From Rhodocytophaga rosea (lineage in GTDB: Bacteria > Bacteroidota > Bacteroidia > Cytophagales > 172606-1), in NCBI RefSeq assembly GCF_010119975.1, contig NZ_CP048222.1, forward strand, positions 6,610,501 to 6,674,500: a stretch of DNA of 64,000 nt. Direction: 5' to 3'. Below are positions 56,635 to 64,000 of this stretch, piece by piece. The first letter of the stretch is position 1, and every line of letters begins with the position of its first letter. The notes under the pieces were generated by a model. That model was not told where the DNA came from. It saw only the letters and a list, made by a program, of their open reading frames with translations, and did no database searches. Position numbers and translations under genes: made by a program.

Positions 56635-58260
56635 TTACCAGATCTTCCATTGGTAGGGTTCATGCCGGTCTAACCGTAATTCATGTGTAATGCCTATATC
56701 TTTCAGAAAATCCTGGTCATGCGAAACCACTATAATAGAGCCATGAAATTGCGTCAAAGCGCTCACAAGTTCATGAATACTGGATATATCGAGGTTATTG
56801 GTAGGTTCATCCAGAATCAGTAAGTCCGGGGAAGCACCAGTTACCAGCAGGCATGCCAGGGCAGCACGCATTTTTTCGCCCCCGCTCAATACATCTGCTT
56901 TTTTAAAAACGGTTTCATGATAGAATAAAAATCTGCCCAGGCGGATGCGGAGTTCATGTTCAGGCAAACCATCAGGCGCGAACCGGCGCACATTCTCCAG
57001 CAGCGTAAGTTCATTATCCAGCAAAGCTAGCTTCTGATCGAGAATGCCTATCCGTTGGGTTCCTACATATATATTTCCCTGCGTAGGCTGAAGCTGGCCT
57101 GTAATTAAATGAAGGAGAGTAGACTTACCAGAACCATTATTCCCACTCAGGCAAAGCCGTTGCCCACCTGATAATTCAAAATCTAAAGCTTCTGCCCATA
57201 AGGTTTGCTGTTGTTCAGGAAACTCATAGTTCAGCTGGCTTGCAATAATTAATTTTTTACCGGCAGGTATCTGATGTGTTTCCAGATCAATGGTAATGGT
57301 ATGTGTTTGAGGTAAGCGTTCTTTGGCTGCTGTTACTTTTGTCTCCAGTTCTTTCATCCGGCTTGCCTGTACAGACTTTGTGAATGACATAGTTTTCTCA
57401 GAGGCATCTCTCATATAGTTCAATGCCATTTTGTCCATCCCTTTCTGAATATTCTGTTTTTCACCTCGCGCGCTCCTTTTTTCCTGCTTTTCAAGCATTT
57501 GACGTTGTTGGCATATGCTTTTCTTCAGGTCAGCCCGGGCATTGGCATATTGCTGTGCAGCAGCAGCCTGCTCTATTTCTTTTTGCGCCTGATAAAAATC
57601 ATAATTACCGCCATAGAGCTTGAGCCCTTGTGTGGAAAGTTCCAGGGTTTTATCCATAATCCGGAGCAATTGCCGGTCGTGGCTTACCACCAGCATACCT
57701 CTTTTATAGGTACTGATCATCTGGTAGAATGCCTCTCGCGAAGGAGTGTCTAAATGATTAGTAGGCTCATCCAGCAGGATAAAATCGGGTTCTTTCCATA
57801 GCAGGCTGGCAAATAATAATCTTGACATTTCGCCACCACTCAGGCTGTAAAACGCTTTTTGCAGGCTAATGTGGGAAAGGTTTGCTTGTTGTAGCAGGTT
57901 TTCGATTCTTTCTTCCAGATCCCAGGCATCGTCCAATATGAAATAATCTTGTTCTGTACCCAAGCCAGAAAGAATATGATGCAGCGCTTCTAATTGTTTA
58001 TCCACACCAAGTACCTGAGCAACAGAATGCGCACTAAAAAGGGAAAAATCCTGTGGAAGGGCAGCTATATTTCCTTCGATAGTAATGGTTCCAATAGTTG
58101 GTTGCAGATTTCTGGAAATCAGTTGCAGCAACGTAGATTTGCCGGTGCCATTATCACCAGTAAGACCGGTTTTTCCGGCAGCAATCGTAAAAGTTAAATT
58201 ATGAAACAGCGTTTGTCCGCTGGGGAGCTGATAGGAGAGTTGTTGAACGGTAATACACAT
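56635..58260 (-). CDS. ABC-F family ATP-binding protein
   Basis: A 541-residue soluble protein with two ATPase domains and no membrane part. Domain 1: GDNGTGKST, SGGEMSRLLFASLL, ILLDEPTNHLD. Domain 2: SGNNGSGKST, SGGEKMRAALACLL, LILDEPTNNLD. The linker between them (about 225-300) is charged and helical. ABC-F proteins bind ribosomes; some protect them from antibiotics, others regulate translation. Which applies here cannot be told. The start is close to MCITVQQLSYQLPSGQTLF. Confidence 0.9.
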   Translation of the reverse strand: MCITVQQLSYQLPSGQTLFHNLTFTIAAGKTGLTGDNGTGKSTLLQLISRNLQPTIGTITIEGNIAALPQDFSLFSAHSVAQVLGVDKQLEALHHILSGLGTEQDYFILDDAWDLEERIENLLQQANLSHISLQKAFYSLSGGEMSRLLFASLLWKEPDFILLDEPTNHLDTPSREAFYQMISTYKRGMLVVSHDRQLLRIMDKTLELSTQGLKLYGGNYDFYQAQKEIEQAAAAQQYANARADLKKSICQQRQMLEKQEKRSARGEKQNIQKGMDKMALNYMRDASEKTMSFTKSVQASRMKELETKVTAAKERLPQTHTITIDLETHQIPAGKKLIIASQLNYEFPEQQQTLWAEALDFELSGGQRLCLSGNNGSGKSTLLHLITGQLQPTQGNIYVGTQRIGILDQKLALLDNELTLLENVRRFAPDGLPEHELRIRLGRFLFYHETVFKKADVLSGGEKMRAALACLLVTGASPDLLILDEPTNNLDISSIHELVSALTQFHGSIIVVSHDQDFLKDIGITHELRLDRHEPYQWKIW

Positions 58261-58615
58261 ACAATCATCGAATTTAGAGTGGAGAATACTTTAGATGCAG
58301 ATGATGTTGTGATTTTCATTGGAGTAAACTTAGGTTCAACAAGGACACAAAGTTAATATAGGAATAAGCATATAAAGAAGCATTGACCGGAAAATTTTAC
58401 AAAAGGCGAATTATCCGGTTAATATACGGCTGTACTATATCACCGGTAGGACGAATGAGTTACGGGTATTTTTGTTGATAATTGATTAAAATATGTACTA
58501 TCTCGCTTTATATCCAGTAGCAAAGTAAAAGGGTGCATGGTCATTAAATGAACAGATTACTGAATTACCTTAAAATCTTGCCAATAAACTTTAGAATAAC
58601 TGAATGGAATTCTTT
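58261..58615. other. Gene-free interval
   Basis: Intergenic DNA between two minus-strand genes, about 355 bp, probably with the promoter of the ABC-F gene. I see no reading frame, clear hairpin terminator or repeat. Confidence 0.5.
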
Positions 58616-60346
58616 CTAAAATATTTCTACACCCATTCCTTCGGCACCTGTAGGGCAGTCATTATTAAAAGTCGGATTAAATTCCTGAAAGTATTTCTGG
58701 GCAGCTAAGGAGTCAGGAATATAGTGTATAGATTTCCGGCCGATATGGTAGATAAACATTTTATCATTGTATGGATGGTGTGTAAAATTAGCACCTGCAT
58801 ACAAATACGCATTCAAGCCATCTTTCCGCACTTTCAGGTTGGGCGTTACAATATTGGCGTTCAAATCGAATTTATTATAGAGAATCATTAGTGATCCACA
58901 CAAATCCCAGCTGGATTCATATACCACTGCTGGTCCGGAATAAGGACAAATTCCGTCCAGGATTAGCGTACTTCCATCAGGCAAAGTAGGAAACTGTTTA
59001 CTTATATCTGCTATGATTTGTTCTTGCTTCCTGGTAGAATCCACCCAGAAAGAGGCAATCGTGTTGGAGGCAATAAATGAGCCTGTACCTAGCAAGGCAA
59101 TAAGCATACTGTATACAATTCTAAACAGCTTTGCAGAAGAAAGAAAGGTGCTCAACCATCCGATCATGCCCACAAAAGAGATGGCCACTCCCACCGATGC
59201 TGCCAGGACAATACGATTACCAATTCCGGTAGGCGTGATGGATGCATTCTGGTTAGAAAGGAAAATACCGTATCCGGCACCGAATACCAGGAAACCTGCA
59301 CATAATACAATAAGAAATGGCAAAGTACTCTCCTTATACTTTTCAATCTTACGTATAGCCTGATATATATAGCCAAAAATCAATAAGCCCACCACCATAC
59401 TCATGAGTAAGATGGGCGTACTTGGATATTTACTCACAGAAGTTGCGACTACCCTTGGTAAAGCTATGCCGTACTCTCCATAACTTACCATCACTGCTTT
59501 AGCTATCAGTTTAGCGAACCATTTTATATGTGCAAATAAACCACCGTGAATTCCCATTCTGGAAGCAGTAGTCACTTTATATACAACAACCATAAACATA
59601 GCCAGCAAATTGAGCAGAAACAGCAGCGACCATTTTTTGGTTGAGGCCACCTGGCCTTTTTCCGAATTTTTTAACTGATATGCACTTAACCATACTAGAA
59701 ATGGATTGATAAAAAAGAGAGGCATAAATACTTCATAACTTAAAGAACTGCATACCAGGCCAAAAATGCTAAGTGCCTTCCAGAAGTAAATCCGTATACT
59801 TTTGCTTTGTAAGACCTGCAAATCTGCATATAGGCTTATAAAATACAGGGTCATGCTTAGGCTAACCATAAAGGCCGAAAACCAGAGGCGGTCTGTCGAA
59901 TAATGAGGCAGCAAAATGAATATAGCTGCAATACTTAAAGCTACGGTTCGACCGATTTGAAGCTTCCGTAAAATAAAATAGAATATAAGTACACCTGTTA
60001 AAATGATACCTGAATTCATCAGGTGATGCCCTAGGGGTTCCATGCCAAAGAGCCAGTATGATAAGGCTTGCAGGAAGGCTTGTACCGGACGGGAGGTTAT
60101 ATTGGGAGATACGATGAGTACGTCATAAAATCCTTTTAGCGATTGTTTGGCCACTGTTTTATAATAGGCCAGATAAATCCAGTCATCACTGTAAAAGCCA
60201 ATTTTATCAATATACAGGATGATGGAAAAAAGCATGATCAGGCTCAGAAATGCAACATCCATCCATACCGTTCTGGAACGAAAGGAAAAGAAATAATCTT
60301 CCATAAAGGATTTTTCTTTTATCCGTTGTAATGTGCTCAGATTCAT
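58616..60346 (-). CDS. Polytopic membrane protein, possible GT-C glycosyltransferase
   Basis: A 576-residue protein with about eleven hydrophobic helices from residue 28 to 430, then a soluble C-terminal domain of about 140 residues. Early in the first extracytoplasmic loop it has FYSDDWIYLAYYK, an Asp-Asp pair placed as in GT-C glycosyltransferases that use lipid-linked sugars. No closer family is recognised. A role in glycan or glycolipid transfer is inference. No polysaccharide cluster adjoins it. Confidence 0.65.
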   Translation of the reverse strand: MNLSTLQRIKEKSFMEDYFFSFRSRTVWMDVAFLSLIMLFSIILYIDKIGFYSDDWIYLAYYKTVAKQSLKGFYDVLIVSPNITSRPVQAFLQALSYWLFGMEPLGHHLMNSGIILTGVLIFYFILRKLQIGRTVALSIAAIFILLPHYSTDRLWFSAFMVSLSMTLYFISLYADLQVLQSKSIRIYFWKALSIFGLVCSSLSYEVFMPLFFINPFLVWLSAYQLKNSEKGQVASTKKWSLLFLLNLLAMFMVVVYKVTTASRMGIHGGLFAHIKWFAKLIAKAVMVSYGEYGIALPRVVATSVSKYPSTPILLMSMVVGLLIFGYIYQAIRKIEKYKESTLPFLIVLCAGFLVFGAGYGIFLSNQNASITPTGIGNRIVLAASVGVAISFVGMIGWLSTFLSSAKLFRIVYSMLIALLGTGSFIASNTIASFWVDSTRKQEQIIADISKQFPTLPDGSTLILDGICPYSGPAVVYESSWDLCGSLMILYNKFDLNANIVTPNLKVRKDGLNAYLYAGANFTHHPYNDKMFIYHIGRKSIHYIPDSLAAQKYFQEFNPTFNNDCPTGAEGMGVEIF

Positions 60347-60611
60347 TCGTGATGCGCTTAATTAATTCTAAATACAAGTAACAAATAATATTTGGTACAG
60401 AATGGCGAGATCCTCTATTGCTATGTATGATATGCAATTAAACTGGTGTGAATGAGCTTAGAATGTGAAATTTCTATCTTCTCTTCATTATAGGCCTTTC
60501 ATTGGATGCAATATAATTTTACCTGGTTGCTAATGGATAGTTGATTTAATAAAAGATAACAGAAGCTATTTACCAATGAAGGCAATCGTCTCGAAATAAC
60601 TGTGTACAGGT

Positions 60612-61901
60612 TTATTGTAGTACTTCCAGAATAGCCTTTGCTTTAAGCAGGCATTCATCATATTCCTGTTCAGCCACAGCATCGTAGGTAATAGCGCTAC
60701 CTACCTGAAAAGACAAATATTTATTTTGAGCGTTATAGAGAATACTACGGATTACAACGTTAAAGTCGAAATCTCCTTCTGGCGTAATAAAACCGATAGC
60801 ACCAGAATATAATCCCCGTCTGGCTTGCTCATACTGCTCAATTAATTCCATAGCTTTTATCTTAGGAGCGCCAGTCATACTGCCCATAGGAAAGGCATTC
60901 CGGATGGCTTTTGTAAAAGGGGTTTCTGGTTTAAGCGTAGCCGAAACAGTAGAGATCATCTGATGTAATTGAGGGAAGGTGTAAATGCCAAACATTTCTT
61001 CTACGGTTACACTCCCCGTCAGGGCACTTCTGGCCAGGTCATTGCGTACCAGGTCTACAATCATCATATTTTCGGCCATCTCTTTTTCATTATGCCGCAA
61101 CTGCAGTTTGATATGCTCATCTTCTGCAGGCGTTTTTCCACGTCCGGCTGTTCCTTTGATGGGTTGAGAGAGTAAGCGGCTGCCTTGTTTTTTTAGAAAA
61201 CGTTCCGGTGACGCACACAAAATATACTGGTTACCGATACGCTGGAAAACAGAAAAAGGCATGGGAGATTTCTGGTTGAGTGCCAGATAGGTTTGCCAGG
61301 GTTGTAGTGCTGCATCTTGCGCAAAAAACTCCATACAATAATTAATTTCATATACATCTCCCTCCAGAATATGATTTTTTAGCTCATTTACATGCTGAAT
61401 ATATAGTTCTTTCGAGGTGCGCTGTTGTATAGGTACTTCAATAACCGGAGTTGAAATACTTGTATCGCTGTAGGAGAGGATTTGCTTGTATATGTCGGCA
61501 GGTTCTTCCAGAGATTCTATCCAGATATGATCTTCTGCAAAGCGAATAATATGCTGGGGAATATAAAAATAAGCGAGTGGGAAGGATAAATAATCGGGGT
61601 GGAGGCTACTTAATGCCTCAATTTCGTTTTTTAAATCATAGGAAAAATAACCTACAAGCCAGTCCTGGTGTTGCTGATGAAATTGCTGTAATGTTTCAAA
61701 CGTCTGCTGTCCCGAAAAGTGGCACTGTCTGGCAGAGCCAATCGCCAGCATGTTGGGAAAAGCGCCAAAAGGAAAGGAGTACTGGTTATTATTAAAATAA
61801 TGAATGTGCTGGAAATGTTGTGCCCAGGAAAATGTGCTACGCTTAAAATCTTCAATATTGTCTGTTAAGAATCTCCCTTTCTTTCTTGCATGCATGGACA
61901 A
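60612..61901 (-). CDS. pabB: Aminodeoxychorismate synthase component I
   Basis: A 429-residue chorismate-utilising enzyme for p-aminobenzoate, a folate precursor. Text near the C-terminal domain is diagnostic: VYEINYCMEF, SPERFLKKQG, the catalytic PIKGTAGRG with its lysine, LVRNDLAR, and FPMGSMTGAPKIKAMELIEQ. PIKGT rather than PIAGT favours PabB over anthranilate synthase TrpE. No pabA or pabC is adjacent. Two hundred upstream bases separate it from a lipoprotein gene on the same strand. Confidence 0.88.
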   Translation of the reverse strand: MSMHARKKGRFLTDNIEDFKRSTFSWAQHFQHIHYFNNNQYSFPFGAFPNMLAIGSARQCHFSGQQTFETLQQFHQQHQDWLVGYFSYDLKNEIEALSSLHPDYLSFPLAYFYIPQHIIRFAEDHIWIESLEEPADIYKQILSYSDTSISTPVIEVPIQQRTSKELYIQHVNELKNHILEGDVYEINYCMEFFAQDAALQPWQTYLALNQKSPMPFSVFQRIGNQYILCASPERFLKKQGSRLLSQPIKGTAGRGKTPAEDEHIKLQLRHNEKEMAENMMIVDLVRNDLARSALTGSVTVEEMFGIYTFPQLHQMISTVSATLKPETPFTKAIRNAFPMGSMTGAPKIKAMELIEQYEQARRGLYSGAIGFITPEGDFDFNVVIRSILYNAQNKYLSFQVGSAITYDAVAEQEYDECLLKAKAILEVLQ

Positions 61902-62009
61902 ATCAAAAAAGCAAAGGTAGGAATCTGACAGAACTTAGTCTGTAGCCTCTGGTATTTTGTTTTTAATGAATGAAGATCGGAGCTACAAACTTACTATTTG
62001 GACTTCGGG

Positions 62010-62423
62010 TTATTCTTTGATGCTGCTCTGGCCATAATAATCGTCAGTATAGCGGATACCAATGGCTTCAACTTTTGGGAAGGAACTTCCTAATTTGCCA
62101 TTCCCAAACATTTGCCGGTAGAATTTTACTTGTACCAGGGCTTCGCAACCATCTTTACGGGCTCTCTTTTTAACCCGTTTTAACACATGTTCAAAGGAGG
62201 AAATATTGCTGCCAATGGCCTCATACCGCATGGTTTCCTGATAGGCTCTCGCAGTGGGCTGCGTTACAAACACGTGTACTTCATTAATATAATTGCTTTC
62301 TTCTTCTAGTTGCTGCTGTGATACAATCTCTTCGCTACGCTGCAACTGCACACAGGAACAGAGGCTACTTATTAATGCAACGAAAAGGATAGATACCCTT
62401 TTGCTGCGTATACTTACGTTCAT
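62010..62423 (-). CDS. Hypothetical lipoprotein
   Basis: A 137-residue protein with a lipoprotein signal ending in LCSC, making Cys24 the likely lipid site. The mature part reads VHVFVTQPTARAYQETMRYE, then HVLKRVKKRARKDGCEALV and ends with VEAIGIRYTDDYYG, the look of a small alpha-beta domain. No family is recognised. It is divergent from purL with about 190 bp between. Confidence 0.75.
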   Translation of the reverse strand: MNVSIRSKRVSILFVALISSLCSCVQLQRSEEIVSQQQLEEESNYINEVHVFVTQPTARAYQETMRYEAIGSNISSFEHVLKRVKKRARKDGCEALVQVKFYRQMFGNGKLGSSFPKVEAIGIRYTDDYYGQSSIKE

Positions 62424-62569
62424 ACTGGGATTAATTTACTTACACATTAAAATTAAATTAAAGGGAGGGATAAAAATCGTCACTTTCCGGGGATTGATAA
62501 CAGGTGTAACATAATTGCCAAAAATTAAGGGTTACCCGGAATTTATCAGAGTTTTTGTTGCTTTTTCTC

Positions 62570-62577
62570 TATTTTTG
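62570..62577 (+). promoter_or_regulatory. Putative -7 element upstream of purL
   Basis: TATTTTTG fits TAnnTTTG and lies 35 bp before the purL start. No clear TTTG element is at the expected distance. Confidence 0.4.
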
Positions 62578-62611
62578 CGGCTGTCTACCAATCATCATCC
62601 CGTATACATTC

Positions 62612-64000
62612 ATGCATCCATCCACCGAAGCACACCTCCCAACCGTAGAAACAGCCCGGAAATTAGGCTTATTAACTGAGGAATTTGAGAAAATCAATCA
62701 GATACTGGGGCGTACTCCTAATTTCACTGAACTGAGCATCTTCTCCGTCATGTGGTCAGAACATTGTTCCTATAAAAATTCTATTGTCTGGCTGAAAACA
62801 TTGCCTAAGGATTCTCCCAGAATGCTGGCAAAAGCCGGGGAAGAAAATGCAGGACTGGTGGATATCGGCGATGGACTGGCTTGCAGCTTTAAAATAGAAT
62901 CACACAACCACCCTTCTGCCATCGAACCTTATCAGGGAGCAGCTACGGGCGTTGGCGGAATTAACCGGGATATTTTTACGATGGGTGCCCGTCCGATTGC
63001 CCAGCTGAATTCACTGCGTTTTGGCAATTTAAAACTTGACAAAACCCGGCGTTTGTTAAAAGGAGTAGTCAGAGGAATCGGCAATTATGGCAATGCATTT
63101 GGAATTCCTACGGTAGGAGGCGAAGTGTTTTTTGATGATTCCTTTAATGTGAATCCACTTGTAAATGCCTTCTCTGCCGGCATTGTCAAAACAGATCAGG
63201 TGGCCAAAGCTATTTCTTATGGGGTAGGTAATCCAGTGTTTATTGTGGGATCGGCTACCGGAAAAGATGGGATACATGGCGCTACTTTCGCTTCCGAAGA
63301 TATTGGCGAACACTCCGCTGAAAAATTGCCTGCTGTACAGGTAGGCGATCCTTTCCAGGAAAAACTCTTGCTGGAAGCTACCCTGGAAGTGATTGCCAGC
63401 GGTAATGTAATTGGTATCCAGGATATGGGTGCTGCCGGGATTATCTGTTCAACTTCAGAAATGAGTGCCAAAGGCGAACATGGCATGGAAATACATTTAG
63501 ATAAAGTTCCTACCAGGCAGGCGAACATGGTGCCGTTTGAGATATTATTATCTGAATCGCAGGAGCGGATGCTGATCGTAGTGAAAAAGGGCAAGGAAGC
63601 AGAAACGCAGGCTATATTTGATAAGTGGGATTTGAACTGCGCTCAGATCGGAACCGTAACCGATACCAAACGTCTCCATTTTTACATGCATGGCGAACTT
63701 GCCGCTGATGTTCCAGCTGATGATTTAGTACTTGGTGGAGGCGCCCCGGTATATCACCGGGAATACAGAGAACCTGCCTACTACAAAAAATACCAGCAAT
63801 TCGATATACAGTCGGTTAAAGATTTTGAAAATACAGAAGCCATCAGTGAAGCAGCGAAACACATCTTATCTCATACCAATATAGCTTCCAAAAAGTGGGT
63901 ATACGAGCAATATGATTCTATGGTAGGCATCGCTAACCGGAGTACCAATGCGCCTTCTGATGCTGCCATTGTGCGGGTGCTTGGTTCTGATAAATCCATT
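62612..64000 (+). CDS. purL: Phosphoribosylformylglycinamidine synthase II (partial)
   Basis: The first 463 codons are in the window and the frame is open to the right edge. This is the small (PurSQL-type) PurL, which uses ATP and ammonia to convert FGAR to FGAM in purine synthesis. It opens with [19 protein letters not shown], then [42 protein letters not shown], and [16 protein letters not shown], all family motifs. purQ and purS are not in view. The start ATG is followed at once by conserved text. Confidence 0.95.
   Translation, partial: MHPSTEAHLPTVETARKLGLLTEEFEKINQILGRTPNFTELSIFSVMWSEHCSYKNSIVWLKTLPKDSPRMLAKAGEENAGLVDIGDGLACSFKIESHNHPSAIEPYQGAATGVGGINRDIFTMGARPIAQLNSLRFGNLKLDKTRRLLKGVVRGIGNYGNAFGIPTVGGEVFFDDSFNVNPLVNAFSAGIVKTDQVAKAISYGVGNPVFIVGSATGKDGIHGATFASEDIGEHSAEKLPAVQVGDPFQEKLLLEATLEVIASGNVIGIQDMGAAGIICSTSEMSAKGEHGMEIHLDKVPTRQANMVPFEILLSESQERMLIVVKKGKEAETQAIFDKWDLNCAQIGTVTDTKRLHFYMHGELAADVPADDLVLGGGAPVYHREYREPAYYKKYQQFDIQSVKDFENTEAISEAAKHILSHTNIASKKWVYEQYDSMVGIANRSTNAPSDAAIVRVLGSDKSI

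Noticed and set aside
56635-58260. Antibiotic resistance call for the ABC-F protein
   Set aside because: ABC-F subfamilies cannot be told apart by eye, and most chromosomal members are housekeeping translation factors.

Overview
The window reads as a piece of chromosome from a member of the Bacteroidota, most likely the order Cytophagales. The support is indirect: moderate-to-low GC, promoters that fit the Bacteroidota pattern TTTG / TAnnTTTG (clearest before tRNA-Leu and before the methionine operon), few Shine-Dalgarno sites, many lipoproteins, an Na+-translocating NQR operon, a long (class II) xylose isomerase, and a GH144-type beta-1,2-glucanase relative. No genus can be named from sequence alone. 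There is no intact transposon, prophage, CRISPR array or rRNA operon.

Layout. 1-9.9 kb: end of a NUDIX/winged-helix regulator, secreted or lipid-anchored proteins (GH144-like glucanase, polysaccharide deacetylase, two uncharacterised envelope proteins, a TonB-C-like protein), two SDR oxidoreductases, a degenerate 21-bp tandem array (about 5.30-5.72 kb) and two very small genes. 9.9-15.1 kb: truA, an MsbA-like ABC exporter, tRNA-Leu(CAG) with its promoter and terminator, a decayed tyrosine-recombinase fragment beside the tRNA, then cmk-ispH. 15.2-19.9 kb: nqrABCDE, closed by a terminator, without nqrF. 20-30 kb: DUF502 protein, aroA, redoxin, Sfp-type phosphopantetheinyl transferase, WD40 protein, DivIVA-domain protein-folB, a netrin-like membrane protein, a sugar isomerase/epimerase, a frameshifted yicC, and ispD. 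30-37.5 kb: queA, a MacB-type permease, xylA-xylB, an M28 peptidase and an alpha/beta hydrolase. 37.5-41 kb: a frameshifted hybrid histidine kinase.

41.2-46.2 kb is the best-defined regulatory unit. On the minus strand it holds a promoter, a SAM-I (S-box) riboswitch, a large nested hairpin, metY, metX, an isochorismatase-like gene, hom and a terminator. Together these make homocysteine from aspartate semialdehyde by direct sulfhydrylation, under feedback from S-adenosylmethionine. 47-48.3 kb is a PAS histidine kinase. 49-54.3 kb is a plus-strand set that looks like sugar catabolism (SUMF1-like protein, Tat-exported Gfo/Idh/MocA oxidoreductase, two SDRs, a GH130-like enzyme). 54.7-64 kb: ferredoxin, a possible structured RNA, a LuxR-type regulator with a degenerate receiver, an ABC-F ATPase, a polytopic membrane protein, pabB, a lipoprotein, and the first 463 codons of purL.

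Three genes (yicC, the hybrid kinase and one SDR) are each broken by what looks like a single missing base in a short homopolymer; restoring one base makes each a normal-length protein, so consensus errors are the likeliest cause. I found no convincing new multi-gene system. The observations most worth following are the 21-bp array, the riboswitch and leader structure, the recombinase remnant at the tRNA, the candidate RNA near 55.3 kb, and the very small proteins.
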